A DNA stretch of 64,000 nt from Schleiferia thermophila (lineage in GTDB: Bacteria; Bacteroidota; Bacteroidia; Flavobacteriales; Schleiferiaceae), in the NCBI RefSeq assembly GCF_003337435.1, contig NZ_QPJS01000001.1, positions 859,900-923,899 of the forward strand, read 5' to 3'. This document shows, piece after piece, positions 16,992 through 30,257 of this stretch (position 1 is the stretch's first letter; each line of letters opens with the position of its first letter). The notes beneath the pieces were generated by a model. It saw only the letters and a list, made by a program, of their open reading frames with translations. It was not told the origin of the DNA and did not search any database. The position numbers and the translations under genes were made by a program.

Positions 16992-19493
16992 ATGGTCACT
17001 GCTCAACGTGCACATGACTTGATTCATGCACTCAAACATTATTTGCCAACACAGAATCCTTTAAAAGACTTTGTGCATCACAATACTTTACATGCTTTTC
17101 AGCATGATGAGTTTCACAAAGCGATGGAAAAAGCGTCAAAAATTTTTGGATATCGCACTTATTTACCACTTGACGAATATCGTAAATTGTATCAAGAAGG
17201 AGTAATAAATCAGGTATTTTTTGAAAAATATTTGGCTAAAAAATTTAATCACGACCTACTGAATATCTGGAGAGAAAAGCTGCTTTACAAAACATATGAT
17301 GAATCCATAGAGGAAAAAGTTGGTTCACTTCGTGAGCAGTGGAAAGATGCATTAAAGTTTGAGATTGATAAGGTTACCCATCCTATTTTATTTAGAACAG
17401 TATGTAATTTTTTAGACCAAGGCATTTCTGTCTGGCATTTTCCATTAAAAAACAGGGATTTTTTAAATGCCATCAGAGAATTGCAAAGGCTTACGTTTAT
17501 TAAACCTTTTCGAAGTAAACGCGCGGAAAAATTATTGTTGCATAAAAATTTGAATTTAGACGAATTATTAAAGATTGTAGTGGAGGATGAATCGTTGTAT
17601 GAACATTATTTGTTTGACCAACAATTCGCACATCCGGGATGGTCGGGTATGGTTGCTGTATTGGAGGAAAACCCTCATTTACTATTGGATCATCGGAAAA
17701 TTTCCCTTGAAGAGTTTATCGCTTTTGAATTGCTGCTTGAAATAGATGCATTAGACATAAAATTTGGTGAAGGTAAATGGCACTCTGCAGCCTTTTATGC
17801 AGATAAAAATTTTGATAAAAATATCATTGGAAACATTACTCCATCTGAGCTTTTTGAAATATATGCGCTCTGGCAGGAAATTTACGAATGGAGCTACTAT
17901 GACCAGGTGTTGTTTGGCTTGAAAGTGCCGGTTGAGGAAGAACAATCAAAAATCAAGCAGGTACAAGCCATTTTGTGCATTGATGACCGTGAATGTTCGT
18001 TCCGGCGATACATCGAAGAATTGATACCGGGAAGTGAAACTTTCGGAACGGCCGGATTTTTTAATGTGGAGTTTTACTTTCAGCCCGAACACGGTAAGTT
18101 TTTTACCAAGTCATGCCCAGCACCGGTTCAGCCCAACTACTTGATCAGAGAATATGAAGCCAGGAAGCGCCATAAAACTGATTGGCACATGCGTAAAGAA
18201 AGTCATGGGGTGGCAGGCGGTTGGCTACTTAGCCATTTTTTAGGCTTAGGCTCCATGTTTCGACTAACCAAAAACTTATTCTATCCCTCTGATTCGCCTT
18301 TGCATGTGTCTTCTTTCAGGCATATGGACAAGTACGGAAAACTGAAGATTGAAGCACAAAATCCGATTAAATTTTCACAGGGACTACAACTTGGATTTAC
18401 GGTCGATGAAATGACTGACCGAATCGAAGGATTGCTGCGAAGTATAGGTCTGGTGGAAAATTTTGCACCCTTGATATATGTGATAGGGCATGGTGCCAGC
18501 AGCGTAAACAATACCCATTACGCTGGATATGACTGTGGCGCATGCAGCGGCAGGGCAGGTTCGGTAAATGCCAAAGTAGCAGCCTATATGGCAAACCATC
18601 CTTCAGTGAGAGATCAATTAAAAAGACGAGGTATATACATTCCGGATACAACCCACTTTATTGCCGCCTTGCACGATACCACCAAGGATGAAATTGAATT
18701 TTACGATGAGCATCAAATACCATCTGATCTGATTGAAAAACATCAAGTAAACAAAACGCTCTTTGAAGCCGCCCTGCAGAAAAATGCCAAAGAACGTTCG
18801 CGAAGATTTTTGATGATTGATTCTTCGAAAACTGATAAGGAGGTACATGAGCAAGTAAAACTCAGAGCTTTATCGCTTTTTGAACCTCGCCCGGAATGGA
18901 ATCATGCCACCAATGCAATTTGCTTTGTTGGTCGACGCTCAAGCATCAAGCATTTGTTTTTAGACAGGCGGTCGTTTTTGAATTCCTACGATTATCAAGT
19001 GGACCGGGATGGGGAATATTTGGTAGACATTCTGCGAGCTGTTGCTCCGGTATGCGGAGGTATTAATCTGGAATATTACTTTTCAAAAGTAGATAATCAT
19101 CGCTTAGGTGCAGGTACCAAATTACCCCATAATGTAATGGGATTGATAGGTGTGGCAAATGGGATGGATGGTGATTTGCGAACTGGTTTACCTGCGCAAA
19201 TGCTCAACATTCACTCTCCGCTTCGATTGATGGTCATTATCGAACAGTTGCCCGCATTGATTTTATCTGCTCTCAAACAGCATGAATCCACCTATGAGTG
19301 GTTTAAAAACAACTGGATCCATTTGTGTGCCCTGCATCCGGAAACTAAAGAAATCTATCACTTTGACCATCAGACGGAAGAGTTTAAGGCCTATCAGCCG
19401 ATCTGTACCTCCTTGCCGGTTGCTGACCAGTTAGAGCAAATTTTTGAAACAGATTGCCTGGATTTGCCTGTATACATTTTAAAACATTCATAA
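16992..19493 (+). CDS. dabA: DabA, inorganic-carbon accumulation subunit (DUF2309/UPF0753)
   Basis: An 833-aa cytoplasmic subunit of the DAB complex, which is proposed to hydrate CO2 to bicarbonate in one direction, driven by the cation gradient through DabB. The zinc-site residues reported for the family are present with near-identical spacing: C329 and D331 in CIDDRECS, H500 in VIGHGASS, and C515 in YDCGACSG. The start motif LPTQNPLKDFVHHNTLHAFQ is typical of the family. dabB begins three bases after the stop and a sulP gene follows, so the three form one operon. In a heterotroph this would supply bicarbonate for carboxylases. Confidence 0.94.
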   Translation: MVTAQRAHDLIHALKHYLPTQNPLKDFVHHNTLHAFQHDEFHKAMEKASKIFGYRTYLPLDEYRKLYQEGVINQVFFEKYLAKKFNHDLLNIWREKLLYKTYDESIEEKVGSLREQWKDALKFEIDKVTHPILFRTVCNFLDQGISVWHFPLKNRDFLNAIRELQRLTFIKPFRSKRAEKLLLHKNLNLDELLKIVVEDESLYEHYLFDQQFAHPGWSGMVAVLEENPHLLLDHRKISLEEFIAFELLLEIDALDIKFGEGKWHSAAFYADKNFDKNIIGNITPSELFEIYALWQEIYEWSYYDQVLFGLKVPVEEEQSKIKQVQAILCIDDRECSFRRYIEELIPGSETFGTAGFFNVEFYFQPEHGKFFTKSCPAPVQPNYLIREYEARKRHKTDWHMRKESHGVAGGWLLSHFLGLGSMFRLTKNLFYPSDSPLHVSSFRHMDKYGKLKIEAQNPIKFSQGLQLGFTVDEMTDRIEGLLRSIGLVENFAPLIYVIGHGASSVNNTHYAGYDCGACSGRAGSVNAKVAAYMANHPSVRDQLKRRGIYIPDTTHFIAALHDTTKDEIEFYDEHQIPSDLIEKHQVNKTLFEAALQKNAKERSRRFLMIDSSKTDKEVHEQVKLRALSLFEPRPEWNHATNAICFVGRRSSIKHLFLDRRSFLNSYDYQVDRDGEYLVDILRAVAPVCGGINLEYYFSKVDNHRLGAGTKLPHNVMGLIGVANGMDGDLRTGLPAQMLNIHSPLRLMVIIEQLPALILSALKQHESTYEWFKNNWIHLCALHPETKEIYHFDHQTEEFKAYQPICTSLPVADQLEQIFETDCLDLPVYILKHS

Positions 19494-19496
19494 GTC

Positions 19497-21374
19497 ATGA
19501 GCATCGAATGGTTGCTGGCGCTTTTTGTTTTGCTGCCTTTTGTGGTGTTTTTTATCTCTTTGTTTATTCCGGAGCGAAATGAGAGGTATTTGTCACGGCT
19601 TGCATTCTATGGCACCTTCTTTCACTTTCTAGTGACCCTTTTTTTTACGGGGTGGTGGGTGTTCAATGGATTTGAGCAGATCAATGTGAAGGAAGTAGCG
19701 CTGTATGAGACCGACCGGTATGTATTCCTGATTGATTTTTATTTTGATAAGGTTTCAGCTGTATATCTGTTGGTAGGATCGCTTATAACTCTCCTGATCA
19801 TTCGATATAGCTGTTATTACATGCACATGGAACCGGGATACAAACGTTTTTTCAATACTGTGTTGTTTTTCTTTTCGGCCCACAATTTAACTGCGCTTTC
19901 CGGCAACTTTGAAACCCTTTTCCTGGGATGGGAAATGCTGGGCATTTCCTCTTTTTTGCTCGTAGCATTTTATCGGGAGCGGTATTTGCCATCGCGCAAT
20001 GCAGTAAAGGTGTTTTCAATCTATCGAATTGGTGATGTCGGGATCTTTCTGGCGATGTGGGGTAGCCATCATCTATGGCATGAAAACGTCACGTTCATGA
20101 AGCTAAGTAATGCTCAATTGGTACACGAGCATCTTCTGGGCCAAAGCAGCATCGGATTATTTATTTCCGTGTGCCTTTTAGTGGCTGCTGCGGCCAAATC
20201 TGCCCAGCTTCCCTTTAGCGCATGGTTGCCAAGAGCTATGGAAGGCCCTACGCCTTCTAGCGCTATTTTCTATGGGTCGCTGTCGGTCCATTTTGGTGTT
20301 TTCATTTTGTTGCGCACAGAACATTTCTGGGGAGAACAGCCACTTGCACGAATCATCATAGCGCTTACTGGATTGATGACCACCCTGGTGGCCTTCCCAA
20401 TATCGAGAGTACAGTCAACCATCAAAACACAGATCGCCTATGCCTCCATTGCACAAATTGGCATCATGTTCATTGAAATAGCCCTTGGGCTGGAAATCCT
20501 TGCTTTACTCCATTTTGTGGGAAATGCTTTCTTGAGAACGTATCAGCTTCTGATCTCTCCATCGGCTGTTGCTTATCTGATCAGGGATATGTTTTATCAC
20601 TTCAAACCTGCACCGCACAGTTTTGAAGAAAGTTTTTCAAGAAAAGTGCAATATAGCGTCTATTGGCTGGCTTTGAGAGAATTTTATTTGGATGATTTGA
20701 TAAATAAAGTAGTATTTTATCCTTTTAAGAGGATTGGAAATTTGTTAGGGTTTATACATTATCGAAATTCATTTTACATTTTAATTCCACTGATAATCTC
20801 TGGAATATTAATGAAGATCTATGAAAATATTTTATCGCCTGAAATGCTTCATCAAATTCCACTGATTTTTACTTTCATCGGATTTGTTTTAGTCTTAAAA
20901 GCTTTTTCCGAGAGGACATATCCCAGGGTTAGTGTTTTACTGGTACTTACCAATCATGTTCTGGTGGCCATTGGGGTATCGTTCAACGATCATTTTGACT
21001 ACGAGCACCTGTTGATATATTTATCGGGTATAGTGCCCTCTGCTTTGATAGCACTGGTATGTCTAAACATACTTCATAAAAAGGAGCCTCAATTTTTTGA
21101 TTTAAAAAAGTATTACGGACACATTTATGAGCATAAAACTTTGGCTTTTATCTTCTTTGTATCTGTTTTGGGATTGATGGGATTTCCGGTCACTCCATCG
21201 TTTATTGGCGAGGACCTGATTTTTGGCCATATTCGGGAAGATCAGTTTTTACTGGCCTTTTTCTTTGCTTCTTCTTACATCCTTTCCGGAATTGCTTTGA
21301 TCCGGGTTTATTCGCGATTATTTCACGGAACTCATATCAAAAATTATCACGCAAAAGCTTTAAAAGCAGCATAA
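19497..21374 (+). CDS. dabB: DabB, NuoL/MrpA-like membrane subunit of the DAB complex
   Basis: A 625-aa membrane protein of the proton-conducting antiporter family with about 14 or more hydrophobic segments. The NuoL-type core is clear: FETLFLGWEMLGISSFLL (conserved Glu), NAVKVFSIYRIGDVGIFLAMW, AAAAKSAQLPFSAWLPRAMEGPTPSSAIFYGSL (conserved Lys and the Pro-rich loop), and KTQIAYASIAQIG. No other Nuo or Mrp gene is nearby, and the immediate upstream partner is dabA, so a role in complex I or the Mrp antiporter is unlikely. It should couple cation flow to DabA. Confidence 0.93.
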   Translation: MSIEWLLALFVLLPFVVFFISLFIPERNERYLSRLAFYGTFFHFLVTLFFTGWWVFNGFEQINVKEVALYETDRYVFLIDFYFDKVSAVYLLVGSLITLLIIRYSCYYMHMEPGYKRFFNTVLFFFSAHNLTALSGNFETLFLGWEMLGISSFLLVAFYRERYLPSRNAVKVFSIYRIGDVGIFLAMWGSHHLWHENVTFMKLSNAQLVHEHLLGQSSIGLFISVCLLVAAAAKSAQLPFSAWLPRAMEGPTPSSAIFYGSLSVHFGVFILLRTEHFWGEQPLARIIIALTGLMTTLVAFPISRVQSTIKTQIAYASIAQIGIMFIEIALGLEILALLHFVGNAFLRTYQLLISPSAVAYLIRDMFYHFKPAPHSFEESFSRKVQYSVYWLALREFYLDDLINKVVFYPFKRIGNLLGFIHYRNSFYILIPLIISGILMKIYENILSPEMLHQIPLIFTFIGFVLVLKAFSERTYPRVSVLLVLTNHVLVAIGVSFNDHFDYEHLLIYLSGIVPSALIALVCLNILHKKEPQFFDLKKYYGHIYEHKTLAFIFFVSVLGLMGFPVTPSFIGEDLIFGHIREDQFLLAFFFASSYILSGIALIRVYSRLFHGTHIKNYHAKALKAA

Positions 21375-21396
21375 ACTTCATCAAATACATCTATAA

Positions 21397-22992
21397 ATGG
21401 AACCACAACGCAAAGCAGGGATCGAAACAGGATGGAAGGCTCTCAGGCTGTATTGGAAAAAGGACTTAGTTTCCGGATTTCTGGTTTTTTTACTCGCATT
21501 ACCCTTAAGCTTAGGAATTGCCAAAGCAAGCGGTTTTCCGGCTGCCATGGGAGTGCTCTCAGCGATGGTGGGCGGATTGGTTACGGTGATTTTTAATGTA
21601 GCCGAACTTTCAATAAAAGGTCCTGCCGCAGGCCTGATCACCATTGCTGCCGGTGCCATAACAGACTTTGGTGGGGATGAACAAGGCTGGAAAATTGCCG
21701 CTGCCGTAGTAGTTGTCATGGCGCTGTTTCAGATGCTCTTTGGTTTTCTGAAACTTGGCACCGTGAGTGATTTCTTCCCTCACTCTGCGGTTCATGGCAT
21801 GCTGGCTGCCATCGGTTTAATCATTATCGCCAAGCAAATTCCTGTACTGCTGGGCGATGATCCTACCTTGTACAAAGGCGAAAGTCCTATCGAGCTGTAC
21901 ATGGATATTCCCAAGTTTGTATTGCATGCACACTGGCATATTGCGGCCATTGGAGTGATCGGGCTTTTGATCATGTTTGTTTTTCCTTTCTTAAAAATCA
22001 ATTTTTTTAAAAAAATACCGGCGCCCATGATCGTATTGCTGGTTGCCGTGCCATTGACCACTTACTGGCATTTTAAAGAAAGTGAACCCTCGTATGCGCT
22101 GGTAAGCATCGGTAATTTCTGGGAAGAGCTAAACTTCAATGCAGACTTTTCCGTGATTCATACTGGGACATTCTGGAAATATGTAATCATGTTTTTGTTT
22201 GTAAGTACTTTGGAATCCTTGCTCACCGTCAAGGCTCTCGAAAGCCTTGATCCGTATAAAAGACAGCCCAATTACAACGGCGATCTGATAGGTCAGGGGG
22301 CCGGAAATCTCGTTTCCGGATTATTGGGGGGATTACCTATGATTTCCGAAGTGGTGAGAAGTACTTCCAATATAAGTTTTGGTGCAGTCACCAAATGGTC
22401 AAACTTCGTTCATGGACTGTTTCTTTTGCTCAGCATGATTTTTTTAATTCCAATCATTGAGCTCATACCAAACTCAGCGCTTGCAGCCATGTTGATTTAT
22501 GCTGGTTATCGGCTAGCTGCCCCCAAAGAGTTTGTCCATACCTACCAGATCGGCAAAGAACAACTCATTATTTTTCTGACCACAATAGTGGTCACTTTAG
22601 CTGAGGATTTACTACTGGGGGTCTTAGCCGGAATGCTTGTCAAAATTCTGTTTCATCTCTACTACGGGGTACGGATCAAAAATTTGTTTTTCCCGAAGTA
22701 TTCTGTGGAAGTAAAGGAAGAAAACAATCAGAAAATCATTACTTTACATTTTAAAGGCGCTGCGGTTTTTACCAACTTAATCGCGTATAAAAAAATCATC
22801 AACCGTTACCTCGAACAGGGATATGTGTTTATCAATCTAGAAAAAGTCAAATTGATAGATCATTCGTTTATGAGCTTTATCCATTATTTTGAAATTGAAA
22901 AAGAGCGATTTGAAGATAAGATGACCATCGTTGGATATGAAAAGCACAAACCCCTATCCAATCACCCATTGGCTACGCGTATTTTGGAATAA
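21397..22992 (+). CDS. SulP-family anion transporter with C-terminal STAS domain
   Basis: A 531-aa inner-membrane transporter. It carries the SulP opening (WKKDLVSGFLVFLLALPLSLGIAKASGFPAAMGVLSAMVGGLV, helices 1-2), the NYNGDLIGQGAGNLVSGLLGGLPMISEVVRSTSNISFG signature of helices 8-10, and a STAS domain from about residue 430 (AAVFTNLIAYKKII, INLEKVKLIDHSFMSFI). SulP proteins carry sulfate or bicarbonate. The position 22 bases after dabB makes bicarbonate the more likely substrate here (inference). Confidence 0.92.
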   Translation: MEPQRKAGIETGWKALRLYWKKDLVSGFLVFLLALPLSLGIAKASGFPAAMGVLSAMVGGLVTVIFNVAELSIKGPAAGLITIAAGAITDFGGDEQGWKIAAAVVVVMALFQMLFGFLKLGTVSDFFPHSAVHGMLAAIGLIIIAKQIPVLLGDDPTLYKGESPIELYMDIPKFVLHAHWHIAAIGVIGLLIMFVFPFLKINFFKKIPAPMIVLLVAVPLTTYWHFKESEPSYALVSIGNFWEELNFNADFSVIHTGTFWKYVIMFLFVSTLESLLTVKALESLDPYKRQPNYNGDLIGQGAGNLVSGLLGGLPMISEVVRSTSNISFGAVTKWSNFVHGLFLLLSMIFLIPIIELIPNSALAAMLIYAGYRLAAPKEFVHTYQIGKEQLIIFLTTIVVTLAEDLLLGVLAGMLVKILFHLYYGVRIKNLFFPKYSVEVKEENNQKIITLHFKGAAVFTNLIAYKKIINRYLEQGYVFINLEKVKLIDHSFMSFIHYFEIEKERFEDKMTIVGYEKHKPLSNHPLATRILE

Positions 22993-23307
22993 ATGGTAGT
23001 ACAAGAACTGTTTTTGACCATCCAAACTGCCTGTTTGCTTCTTGATTCGATAGATCTCTGCTGAGAGTGCTTAAAATGCATTGTGTGGCACCTTTTCATC
23101 AATGGCATCTATGAAAAACGCATTTTTAGAGCGATATTTCAATAGATTATTTGTTTAGCTTTCTTTTGGCCTTCACATGAAAAACGATGACCATGTTTAA
23201 TCGAATATTTAGACCCAATGAAACTGAAAACAACGGCAATTGTATTGATTGCAAACTCGCCTTGTGCGATGGATTGATCAATGATTTGGATTAACGATGC
23301 AATCATC
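22993..23307. other. Spacer after the dab operon
   Basis: There is no convincing gene. A 71-codon minus-strand frame (23139-23354) encodes one hydrophobic segment, but it overlaps the DUF167 gene on the other strand and matches nothing I recognise. Confidence 0.4.
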
Positions 23308-23580
23308 ATGACTGTAAAAATTGAAGCCAAGCCAAATTCCAGGAAAAATATCATAGAAGTAGTAGACGATTTTACTCTTAAAGTACGAATTGCATCTCCA
23401 CCTGTAGAAGGTAGAGCTAATAAAGTTTTAATTGAATATCTCTCTGAGATTTTCGAAATTTCAAAATCAAAAATTCACCTTATAAAAGGCCAGAGTTCAA
23501 AAATTAAGTGGATAAAAATCGATCTGGAAGAAGATGAATACCGAACTAAGATCGAAAAAATAAGGAATCATCATCGGTGA
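23308..23580 (+). CDS. DUF167 (YggU) family protein
   Basis: A 90-aa protein of the small YggU/DUF167 family: VKIEAKPNSRKNIIEV, then LKVRIASPPVEGRANKVLIEYLSE, then the IHLIKGQSSKIKWIKI strand. The conserved central PPVEGxANxxL is present. The frame opens at 23281, but the ATG at 23308 fits the family's start. Function is not established. It is a stand-alone gene with no obvious operon partner. Confidence 0.85.
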   Translation: MTVKIEAKPNSRKNIIEVVDDFTLKVRIASPPVEGRANKVLIEYLSEIFEISKSKIHLIKGQSSKIKWIKIDLEEDEYRTKIEKIRNHHR

Positions 23581-23792
23581 TTTAATGGGTTCCAGATTAC
23601 CATTATCTTCAAATAAGCCCAAAAATCAAAAAGTAATATGAACATTATAGATCGGATCAAAAAGTGCCATTGGGTAGGGCAGAGGGTAAAGAGTGGCCTG
23701 ATGGTTAGAGCTGACTAAGAAGTCTGAAAAATTGAGAAAGATTCAAAAACGTCAGCTGTCAGCAAACTGTTCATCAAAAAAAAAGGAGGTGT

Positions 23793-24034
23793 TGTAGTAC
23801 GTAGACGAAGTACTTCGGTGGAGTATACCGCATACCGCTCACTGCTAAAGAGCTGCCTGCAACACCGGTAATCGAGTAACCAGCCTACACACTGAATTAG
23901 GAGGTGACCTCTCCATCGGCGATGCCAGTGGCTCCAATCAGGCCGGAAAAATCATCCACTATGCAGTGCCCTCACATACTCCCGTGGCTTCATATACCGC
24001 AGGAGTCAGACCCGATAGCTTTTTCTTCAGATCA
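23793..24034 (+). pseudogene. Degraded copy of the btuG 3' end
   Basis: This stretch can be aligned base by base with the end of btuG (about 16064-16303): the GTAGACGA-AGTA segment, TTCGGTGGAGTAT, CCGGTAATCGAG, GAGGTGACCT, GGCGATGCC, CAGGCCGGAAAAATCATCC, CTATGCAGT, ACTCC, and ACCGCAGGAGTC, ending in a TTTTTCTTCAGAT tail that matches TTCTTCTTCAGAT. Stop codons and frameshifts break the frame (TAA after ATCGAG, another after CTGAAT). No 5' part of btuG is seen nearby. It is a relic of a second btuG copy. The flanks 23581-23792 and 24035-24174 contain nothing else recognisable. Confidence 0.85.
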
Positions 24035-24174
24035 TCTGTTTTGCCGGACTGTTTTTTACTGGTACTACCTCTTGCGGTAGTTCCGATTATAGTGAAAGAA
24101 GAAAAGCAGAAAATTCTATATCCTTTAAATCTTACAAAATCTCACTTTTAGTCTTGCACTTCAATAAAAGAAAA

Positions 24175-24411
24175 TCAATTCCGAGGTTCAGTTTCATCAA
24201 TATCGTCTGAAAACCGAACTTTATGCGCTTGTTTTTTTATTTTGAGAGCAAAATAAATCATTGCCAATCCGGTGAAAAATAATAGTGCTGAACCCCAAAC
24301 ATAGCCTTTTCCGTAATTCGATAGAATACCATAGTCAAAAACGTATGGATATCCCTGAAAAAATCCAAAGACCGATGAAGCTATCCCAGTGATAAAAAGA
24401 ATCTTTTTCAT
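24175..24411 (-). CDS. Small two-helix membrane protein, unknown function
   Basis: A 78-aa protein from the ATG at 24411 (an alternative ATG at 24417 adds two residues). Two hydrophobic segments (ILFITGIASSVFGFFQGY and GSALLFFTGLAMIYFALKI) are separated by a short polar loop, and the tail is charged and cytosolic (KKQAHKVRFSDDIDETEPRN). It is not recognised. It follows a bor-like lipoprotein gene on the same strand but is separated from it by a terminator. Confidence 0.55.
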   Translation of the reverse strand: MKKILFITGIASSVFGFFQGYPYVFDYGILSNYGKGYVWGSALLFFTGLAMIYFALKIKKQAHKVRFSDDIDETEPRN

Positions 24412-24431
24412 TGCCAAAAATTAAAAAAATA

Positions 24432-24455
24432 AGGGCTATTTGTACAAATAGCCCT
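24432..24455 (-). terminator. Rho-independent terminator of the bor-like gene
   Basis: A fully palindromic 24-base stem-loop with AGGGCTATTT arms is followed on the minus strand by TATTTTTTT. It lies nine bases after the stop of the lipoprotein gene. Confidence 0.85.
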
Positions 24456-24464
24456 GAAGATGAA

Positions 24465-24758
24465 TTATTTCTTAACGATCGTAGTAGTAAGCGTGTAAAT
24501 TCCGCCTGTAATTGCGTTCAAAAGACCATCAACAAATGTGTGGGTGATGGTTACGGTGTAATCTTTTGCACCACCTGCCATTATAGATGGATCAGCGGTT
24601 TTAACCGGAGCTAAACCATAAATTAAGTAATGGTTTTTCTCACATACTTCAATGCCTGTTTTTGCACCTTCTCCCACTGAAAAAGTTAAAGTGTAACAAG
24701 ATGTCATCAAAACAGAAATTGCCATAACCAAAATCAAATTGAAAAGAACTTTTTTCAT
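24465..24758 (-). CDS. Bor/Iss-family lipoprotein
   Basis: A 97-aa lipoprotein from the ATG at 24758 (a further in-frame ATG lies at 24776). The signal peptide ends in the lipobox MTSC. The end of the protein, HTFVDGLLNAITGGIYTLTTTIV, matches the conserved C-terminal part of phage lambda Bor (FVNGLLGFITLGIYTP). The two Cys of Bor are partly kept (VCEKNH). Bor is linked to serum resistance in enterobacteria. The role here is unknown. Confidence 0.75.
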   Translation of the reverse strand: MKKVLFNLILVMAISVLMTSCYTLTFSVGEGAKTGIEVCEKNHYLIYGLAPVKTADPSIMAGGAKDYTVTITHTFVDGLLNAITGGIYTLTTTIVKK

Positions 24759-24776
24759 TTTTATAGACGTAATCAT

Positions 24777-25575
24777 TTTTTCCTACTCTTTTGGCTTTTC
24801 GGTATTTGCCCCGTTTTTTGAGTGGTTTCTGGCCTCCATACGCTGTATTTGCATCTCAATAGAGTGTGGTCAGCCCCGTTGTTTTTTTTTATTTTTTTGA
24901 CCCACGAATTTTTAAAGCATAATGTTGTTCTCAAGCGCAAAAAAGCAATATCCATTATTTTTTATTTTTTAGGGCATAAGGATCATCATCAATGCATTTT
25001 TAATACAACAAAACTAACATCACTTATTTTACAAATTTTGCGTTTTAAATTTTATCTTTTCGTAAATTTTATTTGTAGCAACATGAATTTGAATCCGTTG
25101 ATTCGCTACACTACAAAATCCCTTTTTTAAAAAGGATTGAACGGAGGGTTTCTACCTTCGCAAGGATGGTTGATTACTAAGCAACCACCTGAAATTTTTT
25201 TTTATTTGGAGACAAATCCAAACAGCAATGGATTTAGTACTAAACGCTTCGGTATCTGATTCAAAATTTCATTTGATAAAACTTATTTTGGAGTAAATTG
25301 TCTAAGTATAATTTTTTTTTGCCGTCCTGGTAGGGACTTCCCAATTGTTCCCTATCTATTATTTTATGTGAATTTAGCGGTAAAGAATCCAGGCTATTTT
25401 ATTCTATAAAGAGATCGCTAATACAGATACAGATCATCGCAAAACGCATGACCAATATTTTACTTAAATGACGGTACTTTTTGTGTTGTAATACCCGGAG
25501 CTAATGCTATCGCCCGGGAGCCGTATGTCATCGGATAGTTGATGTGAAGGCAAGGCTTGCGGGCCATATGGGAAG
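24777..25575. other. AT-rich intergenic stretch before the defence island
   Basis: About 800 bases without a credible gene. The 102-codon plus-strand frame at 24822-25130 has no family resemblance or start signal. Visible structures are a near-palindrome around the AATCCC/GGATT arms at about 25115-25136, a TGGTTG/CAACCA hairpin followed by a T-run at about 25166-25205, and a TAGGGA/TCCCTA pair at about 25331-25358. These look like terminator remnants. Confidence 0.4.
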
Positions 25576-29691
<4,116 letters not shown>

Positions 29692-29695
29692 GGTT

Positions 29696-29751
29696 AGAGT
29701 TAAAAGTTAACAGATAAAAGTTAAAAGTTAAGAGTTAAAAGTTAAAAATAG
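29696..29751. repeat. Array of eight 7-nt repeats upstream of the methyltransferase start
   Basis: Eight 7-mers with consensus AAAGTTA (AGAGTTA, AAAGTTA, ACAGATA, AAAGTTA, AAAGTTA, AGAGTTA, AAAGTTA, AAAATAG) begin five bases before the ATG of the methyltransferase, within its leader or promoter. Slippage here would change spacing upstream of the gene. Confidence 0.8.
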
Positions 29752-29788
29752 TTTAAGATGAGTTAGGGAATAGCTGCCATTTCATTTT

Positions 29789-30163
29789 TCATTTAGAGTA
29801 TTTATTTTTTAAACCTTTAGCTTTCAAAGTCTTTAGACTTGAAACAAGCATGGAAATTAGCTCTTTGCATTCTGCATTTCTTTTTTCAAACAGCTCTAAT
29901 TCAATGTACTCAGTGTCTTTTAATAAATTAAGCCAGTATTCTGTTTCATTAGCCTTTTTCAAGGCTATATTTAGTTTATTAATAAAATCTGGGGTACTTT
30001 ACCCAAATTCAGCTTCTCGCAACAAAGCTCCAATGGCAGTTCCACTACGCAAAAGTTGCTTGCTCAGAATAAATTCTTTTTTCTCAGTTTGCAAATACTG
30101 TATAAGTCGCACAATATTTACAGAAAAGGAATAACTTTTATCTCTTAAAGGACTTCGATTCAT
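29789..30163 (-). pseudogene. S23-type four-helix-bundle protein with an in-frame stop
   Basis: The frame from ATG 30163 to TGA 29789 encodes a 23S-rRNA-intervening-sequence-type four-helix-bundle protein: KSYSFSVNIVRLIQYLQTEKKEFILSKQLLRSGTAIGALLREAEFG, then TAA (29999-30001), then STPDFINKLNIALKKANETEYWLNLL and two more helices. Family members normally read GQS at the interruption, so CAA to TAA (Gln to stop) is the likely change. Total length (123 aa plus the stop) is normal. It lies between the two DISARM-like genes, flanked on both sides by 7-nt repeat arrays, as if inserted as a unit. Confidence 0.85.
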
Positions 30164-30166
30164 ATT

Positions 30167-30257
30167 TCTTTTTTCTTTTTTCTTTTTTCTTTTTTCTTTT
30201 TTCACTTTTCACTTTTCACTTTTAGCTTTTCACTTTTCACTTTTCACTTTTCACTCA
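30167..30257. repeat. Compound 7-nt repeat array (CTTTTTT)n-(CACTTTT)n
   Basis: About five units of CTTTTTT are followed by about nine units of CACTTTT with one variant (TTTAGC). The array fills the gap between the stop of the SNF2 helicase gene and the start of the S23-type gene. Translation of the repeats gives the Lys-rich extension seen if the S23 frame is read from further upstream, which is unlikely to be real. Confidence 0.85.

Noticed and set aside
23139..23354. A 71-codon minus-strand frame with one hydrophobic segment.
   Set aside because: It overlaps the clear DUF167 gene on the opposite strand and shows no family match. It could be a relic, but I cannot support it.
24822..25130. 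A 102-codon plus-strand frame.
   Set aside because: AT-rich low-complexity sequence with no start signal or recognisable domain.
30167..30257. Possible CRISPR array in the repeat region.
   Set aside because: The units are 7 nt long with no spacers, so this is a simple tandem repeat. No other CRISPR-like pattern or cas gene is present in the window.
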